A DNA stretch of 64,000 bases, taken from Azorinus chamasolen (lineage: Eukaryota > Mollusca > Bivalvia > Cardiida > Solecurtidae). The stretch's first letter is position 1. Each line of letters begins with the position of its first letter. The notes below the pieces were generated by a model. The model searched no databases. It was not told the DNA's origin and worked only from the letters and a program-made list of their open reading frames with translations. This document shows positions 11,176-22,602 of this stretch, one piece after another. The DNA is taken from assembly GCA_963576725.1 (NCBI GenBank), contig OY755242.1:66120238-66184237 (forward strand), read 5' to 3'. A program made the translations under genes and the position numbers.

Positions 11176-14019
11176 ATTTGGTAATATTTGCGCATTTATA
11201 GCTGGTTTTGGCCATTTCGTTATTCGGAGGTTGAACTGCGAAATATTTCGTTATTCGAATAACTGCGAAATGGCTCCGGATTTTATATAAAAATCATTGA
11301 TTCCACTATGACTTGGGTCTAGGGTATCTAAAATATCAACTTTGCGCATTTATAGCTGGTTTTGGCCATTTCGTTATTCGGAGGTTGAACTGCGAAATAT
11401 TTCGTTATTCGAATAACGAACTGCGAAATGGTCCCGGATTTTGTATAGAAATCATTGATTCCGATATGGTTTGGGTCTAGTGTGTCTAAAATATCATTAT
11501 TACGCATTTAAAACTTATTTTGGCCATTTCATTATTCGGAGGTTCAACTGCGAAATATTTCGTTATTCGAATAACGAACTGCGAAATGGCTCCGGATTTT
11601 ATATAGAAATCATTGATTCCACTATGACTTGGGTCTAGGGTCTCTAAAATATCAACTTTTCGCATTTATAGCTGGTTTTTGGCCATTTCGTTATTCGGAG
11701 GTTGAACTGCGAAATATTTCGTTATTCGAATAACAAACTGCGAAATGGTCCCGGATTTTATATAGAAATCATTGATTCCGATATGGCTTTGGTCTAGCGT
11801 GTCTAAAATATCATTATTACGCATTTAAAACGTATTTTGGCTATTTCGTTATTCGGAGTTTGAACAGCGAAATATTTCGTTATTCGAATAACGAACTGCG
11901 AAATGGTCCCGGATTTTGTATAGAAATCATTGATTCCTATATGGCTTGGGTCTAGTGTGTCTAAAATATCATTATTACCTATTTAAAAATTATTTTGGTC
12001 ATTTCGTTATTCGGAGGTTGAACTGCGAAATATTTCGTTATTCGAATAACAAACTGCGAAATGGCTACGGATTTTATAAAGAAATCATTGATTCCACTAT
12101 GACTTGGGTCTAGTGTGTCTAAAATATCATTATTACGCATTTAAAACTTATTTTGGCCATTTCGTTATTCGGAGGTTGAACTGCGAAATATTTCGTTATT
12201 CGAATAACGAACTGCGAAATGGCTCCGGATATTATATATAGATAATTAATTCCACTATAATTTGGGTCTAGTGTGTCTAAAATATCATTATTACGCATTT
12301 AAAACTTATTTTAGCCATTTTGTTATTCGGAGGTTGAACTGCGAAATATTTCGTTATTCGAATAACGAACTGCAAAATGGTCCCGGATTTTATATAGAAA
12401 TCATTGATTCCACTATGACTTGGGTCTAGGGTATCTAAAATATCAACTTTGCGAATTTATAGCTGGTTTTGGCCATTTCGTTATTCGGAGGTTGAACTGC
12501 GAAATATTTCGTTATTCGAATAACGAACTGCGAAATGGTCCCGGATTTTGTATAGAAATCATTGATTCCGATATGGCTTGGGTCTAGTGTGTCTAAAATA
12601 TCATCATTACCTATTTAAAACTTATTTTGGCCATTTCGTTATTCGGAAGTTGAACTGCGAAAAAATTCGTTATTCGAATAACGAACTGCGAAATGGTCCC
12701 GGATTTTATATATAAAATATGAATTCCACTGCAACTTGGGTCTAGTGTGTCTAAAATATCAGTATTACGCATTTAAAACTTATTTTAGACATTTCGTTAT
12801 TCGGAGGTTGAACTGCGAAATATTTCGTTATTCGAATAACGAACTACAAAATGGTCCCGGATTTTGTATAGAAATCATTGATTCCGATATGGCTTGGGTC
12901 TAGTGTGTCTAAAATATCATCATTGCCTATTTAAAACTTATTTTTGCCATTTCGTTATTCGGATGTTGAACTTCGAAATATTCCGTTATTCGAATAACGA
13001 ACTGCAAAATGGTCCCGGATTTTGTATAGAAATCATTGATTCCGACATGGCTTGGGTCTAGTGTGTCTAAAATATAATCATTACCCATTTAAAACTTAAT
13101 TTGGCCATTTGGTTATTCGGAGGTTGAACAGCGAAATATTTCGTTATTCGAATAACGAACTGCGAAATGGCTCCGGATTTTATATAGAAATCATTGATTC
13201 CACTATGACTTGGGTCTAATGTGTCTATAATATCATTATTACGCATTTAAAACTTATTTTGGCCATTTCGTTATTCGGAGGTTGAACTGCGAAATATTTC
13301 GTTATTCGAATAACGAACTGCAAAATGGTCCCGGATTTTGTATAGAAATCATTGATTCCGATATGGCTTGGGTCTAGTGTGTCTAAAATATCATTATTAC
13401 CTATTTAAAACTTAGTTTTGCCATTTTGTTATTCGGATGATGAACTGCGAAATATTTCGTTATTCGAATAACGAACTGCAAAATGGTCCCGGATTTTATA
13501 TATAAATCATGAATTCCACTATATCTTGGGTCTAGTGTGTCTAAAATATCATTATTATGCATTTAAAACTTATTTTGGCCATTTCGTTATTCGGAGGTTG
13601 AACTGCGAAATATTTCGTTATTCGAATAACGAACTGCGAAATGGTCCCGGATTTTGAACAGAAATCATCGATTCCGATATGGCTTGGGTCTAGTGTGTCT
13701 AAAATATCATCCATACCTATTTAAAACTAAGTTTTGCCATTTCGTTATTCGGATATTGAACTGCGATATATTTCGCTATTCGAATAACGAACTGCGAAAT
13801 GGTCCCGGATTTTATATAGAAATCATTGATTCCACTATGACTTGGGTCAAGTGTGTCTAAAATATCATTATTACGCATTTAAAACTTATTTTGGCCATTT
13901 CGTTATTCGGAGGTTGAACTGCGAAATATTTCGTTATTCGAATAACGAACTGCGAAATGGCTCCGGATTTTATATTGAAATCATTGATTCAACTATGACT
14001 TGGGTCTAGTGTGTCTAAA

Positions 14020-14137
14020 TTATCATTTTACAAAATACAAACTATATTTTGTGATTCGAATGAAAACTGCATAAACTTTCACGATACTTTTATATGTACC
14101 AACGATAAGTCGGTTCTACTTTATCTAGAATATAATT
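14020..14137 (+). repeat. Outer flank of the right arm, homologous to 34-130
   Basis: Read on the minus strand this gives AATTATATTCTAGATA, AGAACCG, GGTACATATAAAAGT and GCAGTTTTCATTCGAAT in the same order as positions 34-115. This is unique sequence, not monomer, so it ties the two arms to one ancestral locus. Confidence 0.9.
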
Positions 14138-14339
14138 TGAGTAAAACCCCTTTAATGCGAACACAAAAAAGGGGCATAAATCTGGCAGAGACAGGTGGTA
14201 GCTTAATGCAGAACGAAAATTATGCAGAAAACTTCTATAGGAGCTTTCTGCATTACTTTCATTCTGCTTTAAGCTACTAGCTGCTTATAAAGACACCTAT
14301 GTTTATTCTGTTATTGGTCGCATTAGAGGGGTTCTACTG
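14138..14339. mobile_element. P-family MITE (TA-type), GTAGCTTAATGCAG subgroup
   Basis: Ends GAGTAAAACCCCTTTAATGCG and CGCATTAGAGGGGTTCTACTG, with TA at 14,340-14,341. Arms ACAGGTGGTAGCTTAATGCAG and CTGCTTTAAGCTACTAGCTG surround the apex CTTCTATAGGAGC. The left end abuts the flank shared with the window start, so this is the right-arm counterpart of the element at 1-33. Confidence 0.88.
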
Positions 14340-14520
14340 TACTGTTAATTTATAGCTTAAATGACTATTTCGTTATTCGTAAATTGAATGGCAAACTATT
14401 TCGTTATTCACATTCGAATAACGAACTGCGAAATATTTCGTTGTTCGTTATTTGAATAACGAACTGCGAAATATTTCGCAGTTCGTTATTCGAATAACGA
14501 ACTGCGAACTGCGAACTGGC

Positions 14521-16080
14521 AGCCAACTTAACGCTGCCCCTTTACTCGGCGTCTCATTGTGATACAAGCTGTACTCAACAGCCATTTACGTCACCATTAT
14601 CCGGATAAGGTTTGGCAACAGATTAAATGTTAAATCAGTTATATTATTTTGTTATTGTGAATATTAGTATACACAGCTGGCTTTTATCTCGAACATGTAA
14701 TAAACGATCATCTATTAAGCATATGCTACTATTGTTCTGATAAATATCACCATTAACGTGCTATCAAAATGAAATATTTATGTCTCCATTTGACACAGTC
14801 TGTGTGCAATAAATAATGTTTATCAGGTTAGCTACATCTGTTTATAGGCCGCCCATTTCTCGAACGAACAAATATTAAACACAGTGAACTCTCCTTATTA
14901 CGACATTCGATATAACGGAATGTTCATAATGTTGACATTATTTATTTTTAAACGAAACTAATATATATTATTCCATCCAATGCTGGATATTCAAATGTGA
15001 ATTCATCAACTTTGCATATTGATTGGCTGAATCGTTCTTAAACTGGATTAAATGTAGCCACTGTATTAAAATGGCAACTAGTGTAGACCCATATAAGACA
15101 GCTCCTCTAGGGCTGTCTCATATAAGTCTACAATATTTGCAAAAATGCAGACGTGTATATTAGCAAGTAAGAGTGACATTTCGTTTTTATTTATAGCGCA
15201 CACACGCACGCTCACACATCCTTACCGGGGTACAACAACAATTACTCTTATACGGTATTTATAATACAATCTTCCTTGTGGGTAACAGAGTGTCGTAAAT
15301 AGTGGAAATGCCCTAGTGCATTTTGTATGCAAATTAGCAATCGTTTGCCAATCGTAGCGTGCATTTAAGAGTCGGCCAATCGTAGCGCTCCATGTGCGTC
15401 GTCCGTTGTATCACTACGCTGTCTAGCTGAAACGGCCGTTAGCTATAGCAAGTTTCATTTTCTATGGCATGTTTAGGGTGTGTGTGATACAAAGAATCTT
15501 ACATTCGTGTGTTCATTACAAATAGTTTTCATGAAACTCGTTTTATAAAAACAATGTGTAATGTACACTCATGTAAGATCACACACACCTCATATACTCG
15601 TAAGATCCTCTATTTATCACACCTTTCGTAAATATCGCACATACATCAATGCAATAATGTAAGTCGTATCATCAATTGAAAATGCTTTAAATTATGAAAT
15701 AACGATAGGAATAAGAATTAGTCAGACAATGCAGACATTACAAATAATTGTATAATACTGAGATGTAACGATGTATTTAATAAAATATGTAATCCGGCAT
15801 CTTCATAGAAATATTTATTTGGTAATACCCTCCAACTAGTATCAATATTTCTATGCATGTCTGCAATTGTTAGCAGATAAACGCACGGCTCCAGTTTTAA
15901 TACCGTCACAGAAATATTGGAGATGGTATGGTCATGTCAAAATACTTAAACACTGATCGAAAGTGGCACTATGAACACATCATGGTCATTGCATATATAT
16001 TGTATGTTATAGTATAACCCAAAACGCAACAAATTTAGTACAGAAAATATACTCTATAATGTATAGCCGATTATGATAAG
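14521..16080. other. Mostly unassigned AT-rich sequence with two decayed MITE pieces
   Basis: CAGTGAACTCTCCTTATTACG at ~14,884 resembles a P-family end. The hairpin GACAGCTCCTCTAGGGCTGTC at ~15,098-15,120, flanked by GTGTAGACCCATATAAG and CTACAATATTTGC, is the centre of a T-like element. The remainder (15,160-16,080) shows no repeat I recognise; the 63-codon minus-strand frame at 15,718 has no motif. Confidence 0.5.
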
Positions 16081-16082
16081 TA

Positions 16083-16247
16083 CGGTAAAACCTCTCCATA
16101 ACGGCCATTAAATTATATAAAGTATTTTGTGGTATAGGCAGGTGGCTGCTTACATCAAGATTACTTTCAAATTTCTCTAAGCAGCCACCTGTCCTAAATA
16201 CCAACTAGTTAAGACAATCTAGTGACCGTTCTAGAGACGTTTTACTG
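16083..16247. mobile_element. P-family MITE (TA-type), shortened
   Basis: TA at 16,081-16,082 and 16,248-16,249 flank CGGTAAAACCTCTCCATAACG and CTAGAGACGTTTTACTG. At 165 bp it has lost the CTCCTATAGGAG apex; GCAGGTGGCTGCTTA and TAAGCAGCCACCTG arms remain. Confidence 0.88.
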
Positions 16248-16249
16248 TA

Positions 16250-16674
16250 CTTAGAAGATAGTTTATCTACGCATGCAACGTAAAGCACAAACTCGTAGTA
16301 AACTACTTGGATCTAGAGTTACTCGGCGCGCGACCAAGATCCAAGCTATTTGACACTCAAAACGTACCAAGTCTGCAAATGTCGCAGACGATATTAATGA
16401 AGACGAATTGTCAGTGATCCACAGTCTATCTATTTGCTACTGTGCTGGAAAGTTCTGTTGGAGTGTGAGATTATTCTCGAGCATCTGATTGGTTAGAATT
16501 TGAGCTTGCTCATAAACCAATCAGTTAATTGAGATTGAACTAAAACTCAGACTCCGAATTGTTATAATCTCAGGGTCTGCTATAGGTCTCATGACACGAG
16601 CATACTTTCATATTCGGGTACTTAGTTTTTGTTCGGTTTATCGAATAATATGTGCATGCGCTCGTTTTCTATAT
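16250..16674. repeat. Decayed repeat pieces
   Basis: TTGGATCTAGAGTTACTCGG / CAAGATCCAAGCTATTTGAC near 16,308-16,352 looks like a worn T-family arm pair. ATTCTCGAGCATCTGATTGG at ~16,473 resembles ATTCTCAAGCATGTGATTGG at ~60,756, marking a dispersed unnamed repeat. Confidence 0.45.
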
Positions 16675-16911
16675 TTAACCCTTTCACCGCCAATGTCGCA
16701 TAAATGCACTACGACAAATAGTGCAGTCCCAGATCAGACGCCGCAATTTCAAGGCGGCATCTGATCAGGGACTACACTATTTGTCTCATACGTTATTTCT
16801 ATGTCTGTACTTTATTCCTTTGCAATTTACATTTATTTATCCATTTTTTTATTGTATCAAATGATTTAACAAAATTGGATTGCAGATGACAATGGCAGAC
16901 GAAAGGGTTAA
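16675..16911. mobile_element. T-family MITE (TTAA-type), CACCGCCA subgroup
   Basis: TTAA at 16,675-16,678 and 16,908-16,911; ends CCCTTTCACCGCCAATGTCG and GGCAGACGAAAGGG. The central hairpin is CAGATCAGACGCCGC...GGCGGCATCTGATC. Very similar to 25,162-25,394, so both are fairly young. Confidence 0.92.
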
Positions 16912-17616
16912 TCGGCAGGAGGTTTATCAATTAGTTTGTTGCAAGTTGTCAATGACCTAACCGTTAACAGCTAATGGTTTCGTAGATGACGTGGAACTTA
17001 AGAGTGCGTCGATAATTATACTGAAACCACAGGAAAGAAAATGTTGCAAAGGTTCCAATTACGACTTGGTTGTCATTGTGGCACAACACATTGATCATTT
17101 CCAACCGGCGTCATTCAACCCCTTTCAAAGCTGATTTTTTTCAAATGGACTATTCCAATATGTCATCATTGCCGTGTACACTCAAGGATTATTTTAAGGA
17201 AACCTATAACATTTTAAACAGTACATATTGCGCTTATATGAGAGGGTTCCTCAAGGAACCCTCGCATCTGGGTATATACTGTTTCCACAGGACGTAAATG
17301 ATTCGTTTCCAGTTCTGGAAGAGTTAATAATGTCCAACACTACTCCCACACCAATTATAAATAATGTATATTCCTTGGGGTAATTACCGTGCCTTGTGCA
17401 AAATCGGTAATAAACGGGAACATCGTGTGCCAAACATCAGTTGCGTTATTTTAGGAGCTCATACATAACTTGTTACATTGACAATTAGTGGATATATCTT
17501 GAAACCGCTCATGCATTCCTTAGCTCTAATATAGTAGAATCTTTCTAATGCAGCCACATGTTATATAAAATTATCCGATTTTTAAAACCAGTTGGTCGTT
17601 TGAGAGTGAGCTTTTC
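16912..17616. other. Unassigned AT-rich sequence
   Basis: The frames at 17,070 (+) and 17,251 (-) share no recognisable motif. A short hairpin GAGGGTTCCTCAAGGAACCCTC sits at ~17,242-17,263 but lacks a terminator context meaningful in a eukaryote. Confidence 0.5.
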
Positions 17617-17843
17617 TTAACCCATTTGCCCCCACGATCCCATATATGGGACGTAGGCAAACAGTGTTAACTCTGATCAGACGCCGCATCATGCGGCGTC
17701 TGATCACAGTTTACACTGTTTGCTTATAGGAATTTCAATATAAAACAAAACGCAATTGAAAATTTAGGCCTTGCACCCTTAGATAAAAATAGACTTATCC
17801 AATATATAAACATCGAAGAATCCATTGGGAGCAAATGGGTTAA
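17617..17843. mobile_element. T-family MITE (TTAA-type), CCCATTTGC subgroup
   Basis: TTAA at 17,617-17,620 and 17,840-17,843; ends CCCATTTGCCCCCACGATCC and GGGAGCAAATGGG. Two hairpins: ATCCCATATATGGGA near the left end and the central CAGACGCCGCATCATGCGGCG. Sister copy at 22,379-22,602. Confidence 0.92.
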
Positions 17844-17899
17844 TATGGGAGCTTTCTGCATAATGTCCGTCATGTATTTACTACCAACTGCATTTTCAC

Positions 17900-18131
17900 A
17901 TGTTTACTCATATATGCGCCTATCTGTGCCTTTACAAATAGAGTAGATCCAGACCAGACTGCTCCTGTAGACAACGTTTGATCAGGGTCTGCTCTATATG
18001 CTTATTGTATGATATAGGTATGATTCTACAGTTTGTGACATGACCAAATATTCCTGTGCCCATTGGCTATCATAACAATCAGTCTAATTAATATTCATGA
18101 TAACGTGGCAGTAGAGAGGGTTTACTGTACT
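17900..18131. mobile_element. Decayed T-family MITE joined to a P-family end
   Basis: TATGCGCCTATCTGTGCCTT, TAGACCAGACTGCTCCTG-like arms and GATCAGGGTCTGCTC, followed by GATTCTACAGTTTG and ATTAATATTCATGATA, are the body of a T element. Instead of its right end the sequence runs into GTAGAGAGGGTTTACTG-TA, a P-family terminus, so an insertion or deletion fused the two. Confidence 0.6.
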
Positions 18132-18422
18132 AATTTACTAAAGAGATGTGTATGTAATATAGTATATCCTATAGCCTATACGTTCTTTAGCATCATCAAG
18201 TTTATTATCATCATATGACAACGACGGACAGTATTGATTATGTTCTAAATAAGGCTTACATGTGAGGTTAGTGTAGCTCTGGTCCTACATTGTTGGTTTT
18301 TTTCAAAGCAATCCAAATTCCTTGAAACTTACATTATAAAAACAGCTAATAACTATTCATGATGTCATTATTTCGAACATGAATACAAAACAGGAAAATG
18401 TTTAAATAAATCATTGTTGTCA

Positions 18423-18624
18423 TTAACATTTTCCCTCATATTGGCGCATTTTGGAGCAGTCTGATCAGGACATGCCCTGTTTGCTTCTAGTGTAATATAG
18501 ATCTGGCTCTACAGCTTTTGTCTACGGCAAAATGTATTGTGTTCATATGCCATTATAAAATAATCTTGTTAATATTCATGACGTCATTATTTCCTACATG
18601 AATATTCGTCACTGAAAGGGTTAA
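18423..18624. mobile_element. T-family MITE (TTAA-type), shortened left half
   Basis: TTAA at 18,423-18,426 and 18,621-18,624, left end CATTTTCCCTCATATTGGCG, right end ATTCGTCACTGAAAGGG. The right TTAA is directly followed by CCCTTCCAACGCTGG, which looks like the start of another T element sharing the site, but the rest of that one is gone. Confidence 0.78.
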
Positions 18625-19480
18625 CCCTTCCAACGCTGGACTATTCTATTTCAGACAGGACAAGCTTACCATAAATAGTCATAGTGTAACGCGGTGCACA
18701 GTTCAGACTCTGGCGAGAGGTTTCCTCAAGACGCCATCTGGATCTACACGGTGTGGTTTCAAGTGACATAACTGATTCGTTTTCCCGAACTAAATGGGCT
18801 ATTTCTATCCAACCCCCCCCCCCCCCCCCCCCTTCCGTTAATTGCTTTCTGTGAATTATTTTTTAACAATTATAACAGATGCCCGTGTTAATTATTACTG
18901 TTTGCTAGTTTTATGAAACACCGATTTGTAACTTCGTTTTCATCAGCTAACAGAAAGGGTTTGCTCAGCGTTACCCCCACTAAACATTGCAATTCCCTAC
19001 AAACGAAAACCCATAACATGTTTAGAACTTAAGTTTTTGTGCTTGTTTTTCCTGCAGTTCGTGTCATTTTTTGGGATAGGATCGTCGCAGCTTCATCTGT
19101 CTATCCAGAAGTCCAGCTCCATTTCAACTGCCTAGTCAGCAGTCCATGATGGTGGTGTGGTTTAGCGTTCTCACCCCTTTCCACACATTTACTTAAACCA
19201 ATAACAGAATGTTGAATAAAAGACGATATTTAGCAGTACTTACCATTAAAAGTTAATTGTATATTGACCTAATTTTTGTTTTTGTTTTAGCAATCCTCGA
19301 AAGTAATTAGTGCTAAGTGACATATTGAGTTTGACATTGTAAAAATCTCGACAAATTGTTTATCACCTTTTTGTGGCTTAGTCTTGAACTTTCAGACCCG
19401 CATGCCCGAATTACCATATTTGGCTTTGTTATTTGTGGAGCAGAAGTACAGAATTATCTCCCTTAAGAGATCAGCGTAAT
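18625..19480. other. Unassigned stretch with a 20-C homopolymer
   Basis: A run of 20 C residues lies at 18,813-18,832. I see no element ends or coding structure in the rest. Confidence 0.55.
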
Positions 19481-19612
19481 TTTAAAAGTAGGTAATTGCT
19501 TAATGCGCGGTAAAAATAATGCACAACGCTCCAAATACAAGTTTTCTGCATTCATCTCGACCTACATTAAGTTATCAAGTGTAATAAGACATTGCCTTAG
19601 ACATTTTTTAGT
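19481..19612. mobile_element. Decayed P-family inner fragment
   Basis: TAGGTAATTGCTTAATGCG ... ACAACGCTCC ... TTTTCTGCATTC ... ACATTAAGTTATC follows the inner-arm order of the GTAGCTTAATGCAG P subgroup (compare 14,138-14,339), with both termini lost. Confidence 0.45.
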
Positions 19613-19735
19613 CCATTAGCCCTTTACTCCATAAATTCTCTTTTCTTCGTCTTTGCGACCAGATTAGACCCAGATCAGGTTCTGCTCATGGTATATTATA
19701 GATATGATTCTACGTTTGACGTTTCACCACAACGC
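19613..19735. mobile_element. Left half of a decayed T-family MITE
   Basis: AGCCCTTTACTCCATAAATTC, GTCTTTGCGACC, AGACCCAGATCAGGTTCTGC and TATAGATATGATTCTACG match the family order; the right half is not recognisable. Confidence 0.55.
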
Positions 19736-19829
19736 CGCTGAAAATTCCTCAATAAGACAATGTTAAACTAGAACTACTTGTATCAACAAAGGTGATGAAT
19801 GCCTCCGAACGGCAGCCATGATTGCAAAT

Positions 19830-20440
19830 ACAAGTTTGTGACACCAACTACCCATATAGTAGGACCGAATGACAACATTACTGAACGTTCAAGTAGAGAC
19901 ACTTCCGTAATTCCTGCTGCCACTAACCACAGAACAATTGCGTCTTGCACATGTATTATTCATGGTTAATATGTATGGAAAGTATCAATTCAATAATTTT
20001 CCAATTACAGGAGGAGTTCGAGACTTAGTCTACAGCTCCCCATGTTTCATGCCAAAAAACAAAGCTACTCAAAGTGCAAGGGGAGATAATTATGCAATAC
20101 TCAGCGCTAAACACATGAAAATTGTATCTTGCACATTTACTATTTATGGTTATTATGTATATCAAATATAAACTGAAATAACTTCCAGAATGAAGAAGGG
20201 GTAGGCAACACCAACTACGTATGTTTCATGCAAAAAATGACAAAATACTCATAGTTCAAGGGGATAAATTTCTGCAATGGCTAGTAGTAAGCATATGGAA
20301 AGTACGTCTTGCACATCTACCATTCGTGGTTATAATGTGTACCAAATATAAATGCATAAGTTTAAAGAGGAGTTCGCGATACCAACTATCCATGTTCAAC
20401 TGCGGACGCAACGACTGCCCGTCCGACATGTTTGCGGGGA
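19830..20440 (+). repeat. Core-repeat array of a Helitron-like element (three ~180-bp units)
   Basis: CGTCTTGCACATGTATTATTC at ~19,939, ATCTTGCACATTTACTATTT at ~20,127 and CGTCTTGCACATCTACCATT at ~20,304 begin three direct units (periods about 187 and 178), each also holding a CCCCATGTTTCATGC...AAGGGGATAA tract. The array ends in CGGACGCAACGACTGCCCGTCC, the GGAC-type tail seen after such arrays elsewhere here. Three reading frames in this span are repeat shadows. Confidence 0.65.
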
Positions 20441-20676
20441 TTTAATAAGACAATGTTTAAATGATTTCGATTCGTGTAAGTTTTACAAAAGCTGGTCCAC
20501 TGGCGCATGTTTTGCGTACTTACAATTCTCATGCAGGCGGCATATAGTCAAATTCAAACACATAACATATTAAATATGGAATGCTTTCGAATATTCGTGT
20601 AGCTGCAAAACCATATGTGGTATTCTATATTGAGCTCTCCTCTTCACCAAAGAAGTCAGCGCTGCTATATGTCCAT
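20441..20676. other. Unassigned sequence
   Basis: No repeat or coding signal identified; it may include the unrecognised right end of the preceding element. Confidence 0.4.
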
Positions 20677-20884
20677 TTAACCATTTCTCTCGTGAATATT
20701 CGTGAAAGAAATAATGACATCATGAATAGATCTAGCTAAATTTTCTTGATATACTAACACAGTACCAGACTTGATAAACATTATAGAATCATATTTGTAT
20801 AATTCTTACAGTTGCCATCTGATCAGAGTCTACTGTCTTTGCAAACGTTCCAAACAAGGTCGTCTTTATTGAGGAAAGGATTAC
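20677..20884. mobile_element. T-family MITE (TTAA-type), reversed, worn
   Basis: TTAA at 20,677-20,680; the right edge GAGGAAAGGATTAC has a mutated site. Order ATATTCGTGAAAGAAATAATG, ATCATATTTG, GATCAGAGTCTACTGTCTTTG is the reverse of the element at 6,420. The apex arm of one side is lost. Confidence 0.7.
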
Positions 20885-20967
20885 CGGAATCAATTACATT
20901 AAATATGAATCAGACGAGATACCAAAGGAAGGCCGCTTGCTTTAACCAGGAGTCTCTACACTGAATA

Positions 20968-21235
20968 TTAACCATTCTCTTGCTGAATTTTAAAAAAAAA
21001 CATTTTTTCTTCTTTACTCACGCCCCGTTGTAAAATTACATATATCTTCACTGAGTACAATTATTTCTCTGTGCAATCACTGCTGTGGAGTGTACTGGTT
21101 GCACAATCAAATAGTTGCACATTGTTGCACAAATAGTGCAGTCCCTTATAAGACTGCTCCTGCAGGAGCTGTCTCATCTAGGTCTTCACTATTTACAGGT
21201 AGGTATATTGACGTGAACAATAAGCGAAGGGTTAA
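20968..21235. mobile_element. T-family MITE (TTAA-type), TTGCTGAATTTT subgroup
   Basis: TTAA at both ends, left CCATTCTCTTGCTG, right ATAAGCGAAGGG. Apex hairpin ACTGCTCCTGCAGGAGCTGTC. Full-length sister at 56,794-57,042 aligns over nearly the whole length, including ATCACTGCTGTGGAGTG. Confidence 0.92.
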
Positions 21236-21682
21236 CATACACCTGCCATGGGTAATGCAATGATAGTGCTGACGTAGGGGTTCGTGTAACGGATATCATC
21301 AAGAACTACAGACTATTCCCGCTATTACTAACACACACTTTTGTTAAATGTTATCTATAAATGATGGTCGATACAATATCATTGATCTGATGATTTCAGC
21401 TAGATATATGCCAAACAATACCATTCATCTAATGCATTCATCTAGATATATACATTTACTAACAAATAATACATAAGCGAAAATGGCATTATATAAAAGT
21501 CTGAGACGCAGAATCTAAAAAAGATATGCACCGTGTAGGATTTGCGAATTAATGTATTTCCATAAGAGCTATCTAAACCGGAATTTTCATTTCATCTGTT
21601 TAGGCAAACGGCTGCTTAATGCAATGTGAGAGCTATCAGTCTAACTTAATAAGTGGATTGGACCGTGCAATTAGTTATTGAT
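21236..21682. other. Unassigned AT-rich sequence
   Basis: A loose repetition ATCTGATGATTTCAGCTAGATATATGCC / TAATGCATTCATCTAGATATATAC occurs at ~21,388-21,450. Nothing else recognised. Confidence 0.45.
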
Positions 21683-21935
21683 TTAACTCTTTCCTTCACA
21701 CAAACACAATTCCCGCATTTGCAAACAGAGTAGATTCAGATAATATGGATCCTTAAGAAGCCATATGACCAGCGTCTGCTCTGTTTTCTGATTGAAGTTG
21801 ATAAATGATCTGTTTCTTATGTTTCTAAAATCGCTACAATGTTCCGCCTTATATATTTCATTAGAAACTTATTTATTCATGAATAGTCAGGAGGTATTGA
21901 AATTTGTAATAAATGTAGAACGGGAAAAGGGTTGA
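21683..21935. mobile_element. T-family MITE (TTAA-type)
   Basis: TTAA at 21,683-21,686; right site mutated to TTGA at 21,932-21,935. Ends CTCTTTCCTTCACACAAAC and ACGGGAAAAGGG. Arms AGATTCAGATAATATGG and CCATATGACCAGCGTCTGC. Closest copy is 51,780-52,029. Confidence 0.85.
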
Positions 21936-22378
21936 AAAAGTTTGGTGATAATTCGACTGTGCAAAATTATCTGGATCAGTAAATTAACTTCATATAAGGT
22001 TGCACGATCGAACGACGTAGTTTTCAGCTATGCTGCGTATGTACCGAGGTTTTAAAACAGTTCAATGGTTAAGTACAAGATTAAATGTATTGCACTTAAC
22101 ATTTGGACCTACTACACACTATATGAAGTTTGTGTAGAAGAGTGACGCCTTTCAGCACACGTCGAGAGGAAATCGCAAAATCGATGGTTAAATAAAATAT
22201 TTTGATCCATTCCCCAAACAAGAACTAATGCATTCAAAGCAATCTGAAACTTTTTTTTAAAATCTTAATTCTTAGCCCATAATATAAATGTTATTGATGT
22301 CTACTTTAACGCCAATCACCTACAGTTTCCGGTTAGTTCAGATTCGTTGTAGGTTTTGAGAGAGTAATGCCTGAGTGT
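21936..22378. other. Unassigned AT-rich sequence
   Basis: No repeat, hairpin or coding signal recognised. Confidence 0.45.
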
Positions 22379-22602
22379 CAAACTGCTCCCACGATCCCAT
22401 ATATGGGACGTATGCAAATAGTGTAGACTCTGATCAGACGCCGCATAATGCGGCGTCTGATCAGAGTCTACAATGTTTGCTGATAGGAAGTTCAATATAA
22501 AACAAAGCAAAAATGAAAATTTAGACCAGACATCCCTTAGATAAAATATAGACTAATCCAATATATAAGCATGGAAGAATCCACTGGCAGCAAATGGGTT
22601 AA
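22379..22602. mobile_element. T-family MITE (TTAA-type), CCCATTTGC subgroup, worn left end
   Basis: Right end CAGCAAATGGG-TTAA (22,599-22,602). Left site is mutated (TCAAACTGCTCCCACGATCC). ATCCCATATATGGGACGTA and the central CAGACGCCGCATAATGCGGCG match 17,617-17,843. The minus-strand 64-codon frame that reads DSDQTPHYAASDQSLHYL is a translation of the hairpin. Confidence 0.88.

Larger units (their letters stand above)
10825..14520 (+). repeat. ~158-bp satellite array, right arm (opposite orientation)
   Basis: Same monomer as the left arm, inverted: GGAGGTTGAACTGCGAAATA recurs at ~11,227, 11,381 and 11,539 and onward to ~13,910. Both monomer classes occur (GCTGGTTTTGGCC and AACTTATTTTGGCC). 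About 18 monomers lie between 11,180 and 14,030, with worn copies before and after. An H element interrupts it at ~10,966-11,175 and a P element at 14,138-14,339. The final 14,400-14,515 is dense in the TTCGTTATTCG/CGAATAACGAA palindrome boxes. No 2,059-bp higher-order copy is seen here. Confidence 0.96.

Noticed and set aside
1..14520. Telomere or centromere assignment for the satellite
   Set aside because: No telomere repeat is present and nothing in the sequence shows centromere function; only ~10 kb of array is visible.
17242..17263. Hairpin GAGGGTTCCTCAAGGAACCCTC as a terminator
   Set aside because: Rho-independent terminators do not apply in this eukaryotic context and no gene precedes it.
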